Shown here: positions 1 through 7,792 of the stretch, piece after piece
How positions within the stretch are numbered: the first letter of the stretch is position 1
How the letters are laid out: each line of letters begins with the position of its first letter
From: a marine gamma proteobacterium HTCC2080
GTDB taxonomy: Bacteria; Pseudomonadota; Gammaproteobacteria; Pseudomonadales; Halieaceae
Length of the DNA stretch: 64,000 nucleotides
Direction: 5' to 3'
NCBI GenBank assembly: GCA_000169115.1
Contig: AAVV01000005.1
Span: 62,001-126,000 of the forward strand
Translations under genes and position numbers: made by a program
The notes under the pieces: model-generated
Told to the model about the DNA's origin: nothing
Seen by the model: only the letters and a program-made list of their open reading frames with translations
Database searches by the model: none

Positions 1-199
1 CGGTCCATGAAGCGTTGCCAGAGCGGTCGCCGTAGCCTAGGCGCATTTCCGGATAACTCTCAAGGCTCCATGCCCAATGCTCTTCAATGACCGCCTCAAC
101 CGCTTTGTCGTTGGCTACAACAAGTTGGCTCATGAGTGACGTTGAGAGCACAAAAAAACCGCCTAAGAGGCGGTTTGCTCGTTTAGTTTGAGATCTCAT
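1..199 (-). CDS. DUF885-family exported protein, N-terminal fragment
   Basis: Only the first 66 codons are present; the gene runs off the left edge. Starting at the ATG at 199, the product opens with a basic stretch (RSQTKRANR), a hydrophobic core (LLGGFFVLSTSL) and a plausible signal-peptidase site after LVVA, then EHWAWSLESYPEMRLGYGD. That last segment resembles the start of DUF885 proteins (secreted or lipoprotein hydrolase-like, function poorly defined). A second ATG at 133 would remove the signal peptide, so the upstream start is preferred. The start lies 5 bases after the acyl-CoA dehydrogenase stop, suggesting a shared transcript. An intrinsic-terminator-like hairpin lies inside the signal-peptide codons. 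The family call rests on a short fragment. Confidence 0.6.
   Translation of the reverse strand, partial: MRSQTKRANRLLGGFFVLSTSLMSQLVVANDKAVEAVIEEHWAWSLESYPEMRLGYGDRSGNASWT
152..176 (-). terminator. Intrinsic-terminator-like hairpin inside signal-peptide codons
   Basis: Read on the minus strand, AAACCGCCT pairs perfectly with AGGCGGTTT around a 3-base loop and runs into a T tract (seven T in total). It lies downstream of the acyl-CoA dehydrogenase stop but within the open frame of the DUF885-like gene. It could end the upstream transcript, act as an attenuator, or be coincidental coding sequence. Confidence 0.6.
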
Positions 200-204
200 G
201 TGAA

Positions 205-1353
205 TCACCGGCCAAGAATGGAGCGCGCTACAAGCTCTCTCATAATTTCAGAAGTGCCGCCATAAATGGGTTGAATACGGGCGTCTACATAAAAGCGGGA
301 GATGGGGTATTCGGTGGTGTAGCCATAACCGCCAAAGCACTGCAAACATTGGTCAGCAACCCGGCACTGCATTTCACAGCTGGCGAGTTTTAGCATTGCA
401 GCTTCTTCACTGCTGAGATCTTCATTGGCATATTTCTCCGTGCACTTTTCATAAAATGCGCGGTTAATGGCGATATCCGTTTTTACATCAGCAAGCTTAA
501 ATCGAGTGTTTTGGAAGCCACCTATTTTTTGTCCAAAAGCTTCACGTTCTTTCACGTATTCAACGGTAACGTCGAGGGCACCTTCAGAGGCAGCCACAGC
601 CTGAGCAGCAATACCCAAGCGTTCTCTTGGCAGTTCATCCATGAGAATTGCGAATCCTTTATTCGCCTCACCCAGTAGGGCATCGGCAGGTAGGCGCACG
701 TCGGTAAAAAATAGCAGTGCCGTATCGGACGTGTGCTGACCGATTTTCTCAATTTTCTTGGATTTCTCAAAACCCGGCGCGTGGGCGTCAACTAGAAATA
801 AGGACGTACCTTTGGCGCCTTTACCCGGGTCTGTGATGGCGGCAACGATAACTAGGTCAGCGTGGATACCATTAGTGATAAATATTTTAGATCCATTTAG
901 CACCCATTCATCACCATCGCGGACTGCGTTAGTGCGAATGCTTTGCACGTCTGACCCCGCGCCCGGTTCGGTCATGGCAAGAGCACCAACGCATTCGCCG
1001 GTAACCATTCTGGGCAGCCAGTGCGCTTTCTGCTCCGGTGTGCCATGCCGGCTTAAATAGGGAGCGATGATATTAGAGTGAATCCCGTAAGCCGAGGCAA
1101 ATCCACCAAAACACATGTAGGACAGCTCTTCTATCATGGCAAGTGTGACGTGGGGTGTGGTGCCTGCGCCACCGTACTCCTCGGCCACATCGGGGCATAG
1201 TAGTCCCGCTGCGCCTAGGGTATTCCAGAGTTCACGAGGCACCATATGTTCCTCTTCCCACTGAGCGTAATGTGGTGAGATCTCTTTTTCAAAGGCGCGC
1301 CTTGCCATGTCACGGAACAGCTGCATTTCATCAAGATTTACGGCTTGGTTCAT
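205..1353 (-). CDS. Acyl-CoA dehydrogenase, long-chain/isovaleryl-like type
   Basis: A 382-residue flavoprotein of normal acyl-CoA dehydrogenase length. It is predicted to oxidise an acyl-CoA to the 2,3-enoyl-CoA with FAD, passing electrons to ETF. Visible family motifs are AMTEPGAGSD (residues 126-135), the FAD/substrate segment around WVLNGSKIFITNG, the helix near EAFGQKIGGFQNTRFKLADV, and the C-terminal QCFGGYGYTTEYPISRFYVD and IYGGTSEIMRELVA. The usual catalytic Glu of short/medium-chain enzymes (YEGT) is Gly here (YGGT). As in long-chain and isovaleryl enzymes, the base is likely E244 in ELPRERLGIA. Substrate cannot be fixed from sequence. It sits just upstream of the DUF885-like gene on the same strand. 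Confidence 0.93.
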   Translation of the reverse strand: MNQAVNLDEMQLFRDMARRAFEKEISPHYAQWEEEHMVPRELWNTLGAAGLLCPDVAEEYGGAGTTPHVTLAMIEELSYMCFGGFASAYGIHSNIIAPYLSRHGTPEQKAHWLPRMVTGECVGALAMTEPGAGSDVQSIRTNAVRDGDEWVLNGSKIFITNGIHADLVIVAAITDPGKGAKGTSLFLVDAHAPGFEKSKKIEKIGQHTSDTALLFFTDVRLPADALLGEANKGFAILMDELPRERLGIAAQAVAASEGALDVTVEYVKEREAFGQKIGGFQNTRFKLADVKTDIAINRAFYEKCTEKYANEDLSSEEAAMLKLASCEMQCRVADQCLQCFGGYGYTTEYPISRFYVDARIQPIYGGTSEIMRELVARSILGR

Positions 1354-1529
1354 ATCGGTGTAGCCTTTTAATCGCAGGCTCGGAATTATGCCTAAAACTA
1401 GCGGCCGCTGAAAGGAGGAGTCCTTTTTTCTCTGGAAAGGCCATAACTATCGAGTCGTGTTACTTTAAAGCCAACAACACATGAATTTCAGCACGGTTCA
1501 TGCTTTTTGGCCTTTATGGAGATTCTCCC

Positions 1530-1997
1530 ATGCAAAAACTGCGGACTACATTGCTGCGCTCAGCGCGTGGGTTTTCGTTGATCGAACTCATGGTCGCCAT
1601 TGCGATCATAGGCATATTGGCGGTCGTAGCATTGCCTGCCTATCAAAGCTACGTGAAGCGCGCAGAGTTTGCGCAAGTCATTGAAGATTGGGATGCACTC
1701 AAAGTAGCTCTTGAACTTTGCTGGGAGCTTGAGGGCGATCTTCGCAAGTGCGACACCTCTCATGGAGGAATCGCCGCCGCTATTAAGGGCCTTGCCGGGG
1801 TAGGTGTGCGGATTTACACCAGCGGTGGAAGTCCTTATACAACACAGGTTAGGCTCTTCAGCACCACGGTTCTTCTCTCGGATGGTTCATATGCTGCCAT
1901 TCAATATACTGCCGCAGCGGTCAAGGGCGGCACTCTAAGATGGGGCATCACTGAAAACGCCTCAACCTGCCTTTCTGAGGATATCTGCAGCTTGTGA
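1530..1997 (+). CDS. Type IV pilin-like protein (prepilin)
   Basis: A 155-residue protein with a class III signal: a short leader ([14 protein letters not shown]), cleavage G14/F15, and [20 protein letters not shown] with the conserved Glu at mature position 5. The hydrophobic N-terminal helix continues into [15 protein letters not shown]. The start at 1530 places GGAG about ten bases upstream and gives a normal leader, unlike the ATG at 1500. The globular part has an internal pair of Cys ([13 protein letters not shown]) and two Cys at the C-terminus (STCLSEDIC), compatible with a disulphide-bounded loop. No other pilus genes are adjacent, so it could be a major pilin, minor pilin or pseudopilin exported by machinery encoded elsewhere. 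Confidence 0.88.
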   Translation: MQKLRTTLLRSARGFSLIELMVAIAIIGILAVVALPAYQSYVKRAEFAQVIEDWDALKVALELCWELEGDLRKCDTSHGGIAAAIKGLAGVGVRIYTSGGSPYTTQVRLFSTTVLLSDGSYAAIQYTAAAVKGGTLRWGITENASTCLSEDICSL

Positions 1998-2146
1998 TAT
2001 TGAATGCGATCAAAAAACCTATAGCAGCGCTCCCAGCCCATGGTTTCAATCCTCAATGGGAAGCTGTTAAAGCGCGCTGTAAAGACATTGAGCTGACTTG
2101 CCAGCAGTCAAAGTGGAAGATCGACGAGGGTCGCTGTGCACGCTAA
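1994..2146 (+). CDS. Possible 50-aa coupled small protein after the pilin
   Basis: A GTG overlaps the pilin stop in a GTGA arrangement and opens a 50-residue frame ending in TAA, overlapping the next gene start by 11 bases. The product is basic, contains three Cys ([14 protein letters not shown] and GRCAR at the end) and has no signal or membrane segment. The stop-start overlap suggests translational coupling, but I recognise no family and the frame may be fortuitous. If real, it would link the pilin and dioxygenase genes into one transcript. Confidence 0.3.
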   Translation: MILNAIKKPIAALPAHGFNPQWEAVKARCKDIELTCQQSKWKIDEGRCAR

Positions 2147-2975
2147 CGGAGCGCCAGTCGACTTCGGAACGCATTGTTCAGCGATTCAGGAAGAGGGCTA
2201 TACGGTATTTACTGATGTGCTTTCCGAAGCTGAAATTACAGCGTATCGGGCGGCACTTCAGCCTTGGCTAGATAAAGATCTCTGTGGGCGTAATGTCTTT
2301 GAAGGTACCCGCAGTCATCGCGTTTACGCCATGCTTGCTAAGAATCCCATCTTTGCCGAACTGGTTACGCATCCCTTGGCCTTAACTCTCGCGGAGCATT
2401 TTCTTGGAGAGAGTTGTTTGTTATCGGCCTGCCTTGCGATAGAGCTCATGCCCGGGGAAAGTGCACAGCCCTGGCACACTGATGATGGTCACGTTTCACT
2501 GAAGCCACCCCATGAAATTTTAGGTATATCGGCGTTCTGGGCTTTGTCAGATACCACGGTTGAAAATGGCGCCACCGAGGTGCTTCCCCGGTCCCATCTT
2601 TGGGCTGAGCAGGATCTTCCCGGTGCCTTAACCGCTGTTGATTTTGACAATACAGATGGCGTTGATGAAGCGGCAGATCATGAATGTCATTCCGCCGCGA
2701 AAACGGTCACATTGACCGCCGGCTCACTGATGGTGGCGCGAGGCGATCTGTGGCATCGTGGTGGGGCAAACCTGTCTGGTGGGTCACGGCTAATCGTTAC
2801 ACCGCAGTATTGTGCCGGCTGGCTGCGTCCCTTGGAGACAATGCTGCTTACTATGACACCTGCACAAGTCGCTGCTTTTCCCGAACGTTTGCAGGCCTTG
2901 CTAGGTTATTCCATTCATGCGCCTTTTATGGGGTACGTGGATGGTATGCATCCGAAGCGAATTTTAGGTGCGTAA
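2136..2975 (+). CDS. Phytanoyl-CoA dioxygenase (PhyH) family protein
   Basis: A 279-residue Fe(II)/2-oxoglutarate-dependent oxygenase candidate. The iron triad is visible: H114 and D116 in QPWHTDDGH and the distal H207 in DLWHRGG. R218 in SGGSRLIVTPQY is suited to binding the 2-oxoglutarate carboxylate. The N-terminal EEGYTVFTDVLSEAEI is typical of the family start. GTG is used, preceded by GAGG. The family hydroxylates diverse small molecules, lipids and acyl-CoAs, so the substrate is unknown. The gene is followed by the truncated aldehyde dehydrogenase, which may once have been part of the same unit. Confidence 0.85.
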   Translation: MHANGAPVDFGTHCSAIQEEGYTVFTDVLSEAEITAYRAALQPWLDKDLCGRNVFEGTRSHRVYAMLAKNPIFAELVTHPLALTLAEHFLGESCLLSACLAIELMPGESAQPWHTDDGHVSLKPPHEILGISAFWALSDTTVENGATEVLPRSHLWAEQDLPGALTAVDFDNTDGVDEAADHECHSAAKTVTLTAGSLMVARGDLWHRGGANLSGGSRLIVTPQYCAGWLRPLETMLLTMTPAQVAAFPERLQALLGYSIHAPFMGYVDGMHPKRILGA

Positions 2976-3053
2976 TGCGCTCGGTTTCGCTATGTTCTCG
3001 CTTCGCGAGTTTACGTTTTAATTATAATTAGGTTTTTTAAAAAAGGTGATCCC

Positions 3054-3530
3054 ATGAGAGAGTACAAGCAGTTCTACATTAACGGTGAGTGGGTTGCGCC
3101 ATCTGCACCGAGTGATTTTGAGGTTTTTGATCCCGCTACCGAAGAGGTTTGCGCGACCATTTCTTTGGGTAATGAAACCGATGTTGATAAGGCCGTTGCA
3201 GCGGCTAAGGCGGCATTTGAGACTTTTAGTCAGACATCTGTTGAAGAGCGTGTGGCTTTGCTCGAGCGCATATGCGAGATCTATCAGCGTCGTTTAGGCG
3301 ATATCGCTGAAGCGATCCGTTTAGAAATGGGCGCGCCGATTAAGCTTGCCTCGACGGCACAGGCTTTTGCCGGGTTGGGCCATATTGCGGAAGCAGCCAA
3401 GGTACTAAAAACCTACGCATTTACCGAAGATCTCGGAGAGCACCGTGTCGTTAAGGAGCCTATAGGCGTGTGCGGCTTGATTACACCGTGGAACTGGCCC
3501 CTGAATCAGGTAGGATGGCTGATTCGTTAG
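3054..3530 (+). pseudogene. Truncated aldehyde dehydrogenase (N-terminal third)
   Basis: Residues 1-152 match the N-terminal NAD-binding region of aldehyde dehydrogenases: FYINGEWV, VFDPATEEV, the helix ERVALLERICEIYQRR, and KEPIGVCGLITPWNWPLNQ. Homology then ends abruptly and the frame terminates after VGWLIR. A full enzyme is about 480 residues and needs the downstream catalytic Cys and Glu, which are absent. A good ribosome site (AAGGTG) remains. The break coincides with the end of a convergent truncated gene, so this is a remnant left by a rearrangement. Confidence 0.85.
3503..3525. repeat. 7-bp inverted repeat at a rearrangement junction
   Basis: GAATCAG and CTGATTC flank a 9-base spacer exactly where homology to two truncated genes ends. 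In the forward gene the left arm encodes the NQ of WPLNQ. On the reverse strand the right arm encodes the NES of FISNESA. Each parent gene thus contributes the same heptamer in its own sense direction, a plausible microhomology for template switching or inversion. Confidence 0.7.
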
Positions 3531-3819
3531 AAATGAAAAATGATAGGCAATAAGTTCCTCGTAAATTTTTGTCGTGCTCTGGCACAGCGCTGACCATGAG
3601 AAAAGCAGCTCGATAGGGGCCTGCGTTGCTGCCGCGCCAATCGCCTATCGTGAGGCTCGCAGGACCAGCCCCGGGTTCTAGGCCAGGTGGCAACACCTCC
3701 CGAACAAAATCTACATCTGTATCGAAAGGAACGTAAAGTACCCGTCCATCGCGAGCGTGAGGTTTTGCCAAAACGGCCTGTAGCTCTGCGATTTCTTCGG
3801 GGTTCTTAACGTAGCCCAT
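3512..3819 (-). pseudogene. Truncated acetoacetate-decarboxylase-like gene
   Basis: About 100 residues resemble the N-terminal half of acetoacetate-decarboxylase-superfamily proteins: GRVLYVPFDTD, FVREVLPPGLEPG, and GTYCLSFFISNESA. The last segment in intact members leads into the GRE-x-x-G-x-PK active-site lysine motif. Homology stops there and the frame continues into the antisense of the truncated aldehyde dehydrogenase (open to 3481). The active-site lysine half is therefore missing. It is divergent from, and more standard in sequence than, the two decarboxylase-like genes that follow on the forward strand. Confidence 0.7.
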
Positions 3820-3937
3820 AGTCGTTCAGCTTCTCTTAAATTTGGTGCATACTGTTTTAGGAAAATTTCCTAGTGGTTCTAGTTTGAACCAATTATCGCT
3901 TTCTTCAAAGCGTCAATTAAAGCGCCGAGGATTTGGA

Positions 3938-5185
3938 ATGGATGCTTCACGGACGGACACCCCTCTTTCCACGTTTAACAATGTAATGACGCGTGTTTTC
4001 CCCCTACCTGCGGATCAATCAACGTTGCAGGGATTTGTCGATAAGTATTTGAATGATCCGTGCCACAGCGGTGGTAATTACTTTCGCGTAGCGCTTCCGC
4101 TGGTGTACTTGCAGTTATTGGATTACGGCTCTATGAGTGGTCGCTTAACGGGCAGCGCGCATACCTCTCAGAATGAGCTCTTATTCATGGTTGTTTTAGA
4201 GTGGTTTGAAGAGTGCGTGAGCGGCACTTTCAAATTTAATGGTAAGGCTTATAAGAGACACGCTGAAGGCAATGCCTTGGTGACCCCATTTATTTTTGTA
4301 GATAACCCTTTGTCGGTCATGATGGGTAGGGAAAATTTTGGCTGGCCCAAGTCACTTATCAATGTTACCCCCGTTGCTCCTGGCTGGGCGCCCGAAGCGG
4401 GCCAGAATGTGCCTATTATGCGCATTGCTGCTATGCGATTGGCGCAGTTTTACGAGGGGAAATCCCAGAGATTTAGCACGATCATGGAGATTGAGAAACG
4501 CGCCGGCTATACAGATGGTACAACGGGGGTTTCGCTTGATGCGGTAAAGGCGCTTACCGACTGGTGGGCTGGCTCTAAACGAAGTTATGAAACACTGATG
4601 CAGCAGTGGCGCGAAATTATAGATCTAAGTGCTACAAATGTAGGCTTGATCACGCAAATGTTAGAGCGATACAGGCAAACAGTCTCGGGAAATACTACGG
4701 GTTCCGGATCCCTGGCTCATTGGTTCGCATCACTCGGAAATTCTATTGGCGTTAAGCACTTTAGTGATCCACAGGCCCCAAACCAGCCGTGTTTTGAGTC
4801 GCTCGCGAATATGCGTACCGAGGTCACAAAAATGTATGGAGGCGGACTACTGGGCAGCTTGGAGTCTCAAGTTTCGAGTTTGGACGGTGGCTTTGCGATT
4901 CGTGTTCATCGATATGAAGCGTATCCAGCGCTGAAAACTTTGGGCGTTAAGGTCAGCAAAACGGAAAAGCCAGCGAGAGCAGGGGATCCACCAGTCGATA
5001 TTCTTACGCCTCTAATGCCTTTTTGGTACCGAATGAATTTCTCGCTTAAAACGAGTGTTCCGCTGTCAACGCGCGTGCATGGCGAGGCTTTTGCTGAGGC
5101 GCTAGATCGGACCCAGTTGGCTGACTACCAACCAGAGTTCAATCCTTCAATGGGGCAGGATGTAAACGGGGTGGATGCCTCATGA
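3938..5185 (+). CDS. Acetoacetate-decarboxylase-like protein, lysine motif present
   Basis: A 415-residue protein with the superfamily signature FIFVDNPLSVMMGRENFGWPK; the lysine (K138) sits where acetoacetate decarboxylases form their Schiff base. It is much longer than a standard decarboxylase (about 250 residues) because roughly 110 residues are inserted after the first half (around EIEKRAGYTDGT to HWFASLGNS). The second half resumes near CFESLANMRTEV. The ATG at 3938 is preferred over an upstream TTG because AGGA lies just ahead. Its stop overlaps the next start (ATGA). Whether it decarboxylates, or performs the aldol or dehydratase-type chemistry known in distant superfamily members, cannot be told. 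First gene of the cluster. Confidence 0.75.
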   Translation: MDASRTDTPLSTFNNVMTRVFPLPADQSTLQGFVDKYLNDPCHSGGNYFRVALPLVYLQLLDYGSMSGRLTGSAHTSQNELLFMVVLEWFEECVSGTFKFNGKAYKRHAEGNALVTPFIFVDNPLSVMMGRENFGWPKSLINVTPVAPGWAPEAGQNVPIMRIAAMRLAQFYEGKSQRFSTIMEIEKRAGYTDGTTGVSLDAVKALTDWWAGSKRSYETLMQQWREIIDLSATNVGLITQMLERYRQTVSGNTTGSGSLAHWFASLGNSIGVKHFSDPQAPNQPCFESLANMRTEVTKMYGGGLLGSLESQVSSLDGGFAIRVHRYEAYPALKTLGVKVSKTEKPARAGDPPVDILTPLMPFWYRMNFSLKTSVPLSTRVHGEAFAEALDRTQLADYQPEFNPSMGQDVNGVDAS

Positions 5186-6342
5186 TCGCGCCACTTTTTA
5201 GTGCTTACCCAGAACGTAGCAACGTGGCTGATGAAACGTTGCGTAACCCCTACCAATATTTTGGCAAAGTAAGGGCGCTGGGCTTGTCTGCTGATGCTGC
5301 GATTTTAAAAGCATTCCTAGATAGTTATCTCAATAGTCGGTTATTGGGCTCGGGATTTAAGTTCGATTTATCAGACCCAACGAATCCAACTGTAATAATG
5401 GTGGTCAGTGACTTTTATCGGATTACTGGATATCCAGATCGCGGTAATTTCCGAAACCGTAGTCTTCAATTTCATGTGCCGGTTACGCGTTATGAGTGCA
5501 ACTCGGATCGAAATGGCGAGCAGGGGACGCTGCAGGTATTCTCTTATGCATCCAATATGTGGAATGCCCTGACGTCCACAGAACTTCGTGGCCCGCTGAC
5601 ACGCCACGCACTGATGCGCTGTCGAACTTGGATCGAAGATTTGCATGCTGAGGCGTCGCCCAGCACCTGTTTCTCCATGGCACCTCAAGTTATTGGCGAT
5701 GATGGAGGCGTTGTCAGTACTTCAATTGTGTCGGTACAAAAACGTGCATCAGGTTTTAAAGCTGTGGAGGAATCACCTAGTAGCTGGGATTTAATAAAGC
5801 TGGATAATGTTTTTGCTGTTAAGCAGTTCCAGCACCAAAAATATCCAGGAAAAGTTTGTTACGAATCCCTGGTGCAAATTGGTTACGACAACACCGGAAT
5901 GGCGTCTCGAATCAATTGGCGCAGCGAAGGTGATTCCGAGGGAAGACTCTCGAAGATGTGTGTCCGGATAAGACAAGATGCGGCACACCCGATCGTTGAG
6001 GCGTTGGGCCTCAAGACTTGTGACCTTCACAGTTATGGGCGACCCGAGAAGCGTCTGCGTGCCATAGCCCAGTCAGGTGCTGCGGCGGACTTGTCAGATT
6101 CCGATGAGGTGAAAGATCATTTGTTAATGCCAACTTTCTATCAGGTTATGGAGGCCGGCTCGCCGGCTAAAGTCGATGCTCACGAGGCCACCCAGCAGCT
6201 CAGGACAGACCTAGCGCTTACATCAGAAGCTCCCGACTCTGACTTGGAAGGCGGTTGCATCAAGGAAGCGGGTAGCGAGACACTTTGCTACCGATATCGA
6301 AGCGACCGTCCCAGTTACGGATGGATAAAGCCATCAAGCTAA
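5182..6342 (+). CDS. Second acetoacetate-decarboxylase-like protein, active-site motif lost
   Basis: A 386-residue protein that parallels its upstream neighbour: FLDSYLNSRLLGSGFKFDLS matches FVDKYLND with the strand after it, YESLVQIGYDNTGM matches FESLANMRTEVTKM, and IVEALGLKTCDLHSYGRPEK matches LKTLGVKVSKTEKP. No GRE-x-x-G-x-PK segment is present, so a Schiff-base lysine is not evident. The ATGA overlap with the first gene implies coupled synthesis, and a heteromeric complex of one active and one degenerate subunit is a reasonable inference. The C-terminal 60 residues are acidic and low in conservation signals. Assignment rests on internal similarity to the neighbour. Confidence 0.55.
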   Translation: MIAPLFSAYPERSNVADETLRNPYQYFGKVRALGLSADAAILKAFLDSYLNSRLLGSGFKFDLSDPTNPTVIMVVSDFYRITGYPDRGNFRNRSLQFHVPVTRYECNSDRNGEQGTLQVFSYASNMWNALTSTELRGPLTRHALMRCRTWIEDLHAEASPSTCFSMAPQVIGDDGGVVSTSIVSVQKRASGFKAVEESPSSWDLIKLDNVFAVKQFQHQKYPGKVCYESLVQIGYDNTGMASRINWRSEGDSEGRLSKMCVRIRQDAAHPIVEALGLKTCDLHSYGRPEKRLRAIAQSGAAADLSDSDEVKDHLLMPTFYQVMEAGSPAKVDAHEATQQLRTDLALTSEAPDSDLEGGCIKEAGSETLCYRYRSDRPSYGWIKPSS

Positions 6343-6402
6343 CATGGCTATCGGTACGCCGGTGATCACCCTGATGAAGCCCAGCAATGAGCACAGTTTT
6401 CT

Positions 6403-7665
6403 TTGACGGCTGACCGCGCCGCCTTCGCCGTATTGGGTGCTACGGGTTTTACAGGTCGAGCTATTGTGGGTTACCTATTGAAACGCATAAGCGCGCCTCT
6501 CAAGTGGATTATCGCCGGTCGCGACGTGCAGGCGCTTACTGAAATGGCGGCAGAATTTGCACAAGGTTACGCGCCTGAAATTGTAGAAATTGAGGATCTT
6601 GGGCTGGCTGATATAGGTCGCCTGACGTCCCAGACCGAGTGGCTTATCAATGCGGCTGGTCCTTATGCCCACCATGGAGATCGAGTTATCGAGAGTTGTT
6701 TAGGCAGCGGCACTCACTACATTGATATATCGGGTGAGGTTGATGTTATAGGCGACTGGATTCACCTGTTTCATGACCGAGCGGTGGCTGCAAATATTCA
6801 AATTATTCCAGCGGCAGGATTTGAAGCTTTACCCTTCGATTTGATGACTAGAGCTGCAGTCGAGAGGATGGCAGCAGATCACCCTGTGACGCAGGTTCAC
6901 GTTGACGTGCTGTTGTCCTATCGCGGGCTCAGCTGGGTAAATTTCTCCCAATTTGCTTCCTCAGGAACTGTAGCGACTGCGCTGGAGACACTTGTTCGAA
7001 ATCCATCCAAGCAAAGGTTGATCGATCCGTCGAGTTTGATTGCAAATGACTTGGCGCAGTTTAGTCGGGACCGGAATCGGCTGGATCTGAGCGCAAAATA
7101 TGATCACGAGTATCAAGTTTGGCGGGCTCCTCTGGTTCCTGGCCCCTTTATTAACCCTGCAGTTATCCACCGCAGTAATGCGCTGCTGAATGGTCTTGGG
7201 GAAGGTTATGGTCAAGGATTTAGCTATGAAGAAAGTATGAATGTCTCCTCAATAGCACCTTGGCCCTTGGGACAATCGGTATTGGCAAACACGTTGGCGT
7301 CTAGCGCGCGTGAATTCCTTGCCGCTCTGGGTGAAGACAGCGTAAGGCGGCAATCGACTCTGGCATTGTGGAGGAGTTTAGCGGAGCAGCCGTCACGAGT
7401 TACGAGTAAGTCACTTGATGCTGTTGGCTATCAGCTTGATGTTGTAGCCAGTCATCATGGTACTCCTAAGGTCAGGGCTCGAATGTACGGAACGGGTCAT
7501 CCGGGTTACCGGTCCACTGGCAATATCATAGGGGAAATAGCACTCGGCTTTGCCAAATCTAGGGGCAAGGTTCGACGTGGGGGGGTCTTGACGCCTGCAG
7601 TTGGCCTAGAAAAAGACATCCTTGCACGCCTTAATAAAGCGGGGATCTCGTGCTGCTGGTTATAG
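6403..7665 (+). CDS. Saccharopine-dehydrogenase-like NAD(P) oxidoreductase
   Basis: A 420-residue protein of typical length for the Sccpdh / trans-acting enoyl-reductase-like family. The Rossmann motif VLGATGFTG sits at residues 10-18, followed by LKWIIAGRDVQAL and WLINAAGPYAHHGDRVIESC, then GTHYIDISGEVD and IIPAAGFEALPFDLM, all characteristic. Members reduce or oxidise C=N or C=C bonds with NAD(P)H, including double bonds of lipid intermediates in mycobacteria. The start is a TTG 60 bases after the preceding gene; no in-frame ATG exists before a stop at 6388, so the start is uncertain. Cytoplasmic or peripheral; no signal peptide. Confidence 0.78.
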   Translation: MTADRAAFAVLGATGFTGRAIVGYLLKRISAPLKWIIAGRDVQALTEMAAEFAQGYAPEIVEIEDLGLADIGRLTSQTEWLINAAGPYAHHGDRVIESCLGSGTHYIDISGEVDVIGDWIHLFHDRAVAANIQIIPAAGFEALPFDLMTRAAVERMAADHPVTQVHVDVLLSYRGLSWVNFSQFASSGTVATALETLVRNPSKQRLIDPSSLIANDLAQFSRDRNRLDLSAKYDHEYQVWRAPLVPGPFINPAVIHRSNALLNGLGEGYGQGFSYEESMNVSSIAPWPLGQSVLANTLASSAREFLAALGEDSVRRQSTLALWRSLAEQPSRVTSKSLDAVGYQLDVVASHHGTPKVRARMYGTGHPGYRSTGNIIGEIALGFAKSRGKVRRGGVLTPAVGLEKDILARLNKAGISCCWL

Positions 7666-7709
7666 CTCCTCAAACTGCGCAACATATTGGTGCAAGATAA
7701 AAAACTTTT

Positions 7710-7737
7710 TTGGCAATGTCCCCAGATCGAATATTAA
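7710..7737 (+). promoter_or_regulatory. Possible internal sigma-70-type promoter
   Basis: TTGGCA and TATTAA are separated by 16 bases in the widest gap (127 bases) within the forward cluster. It could give separate expression of the downstream genes. The match is moderate and untested. Confidence 0.3.
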
Positions 7738-7792
7738 GAGGTAAAGTGTGACTTGGAGCACATAATGCTTGAGTGAATGGCTAGGGACGGAC

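Noticed and set aside
6344-6406. 20-codon leader peptide (ATG at 6344) ending at the TTG start of the first Sccpdh-like gene
   Set aside because: The overlap is suggestive, but the peptide is very short, lacks a clear ribosome site and has no regulatory sequence pattern.
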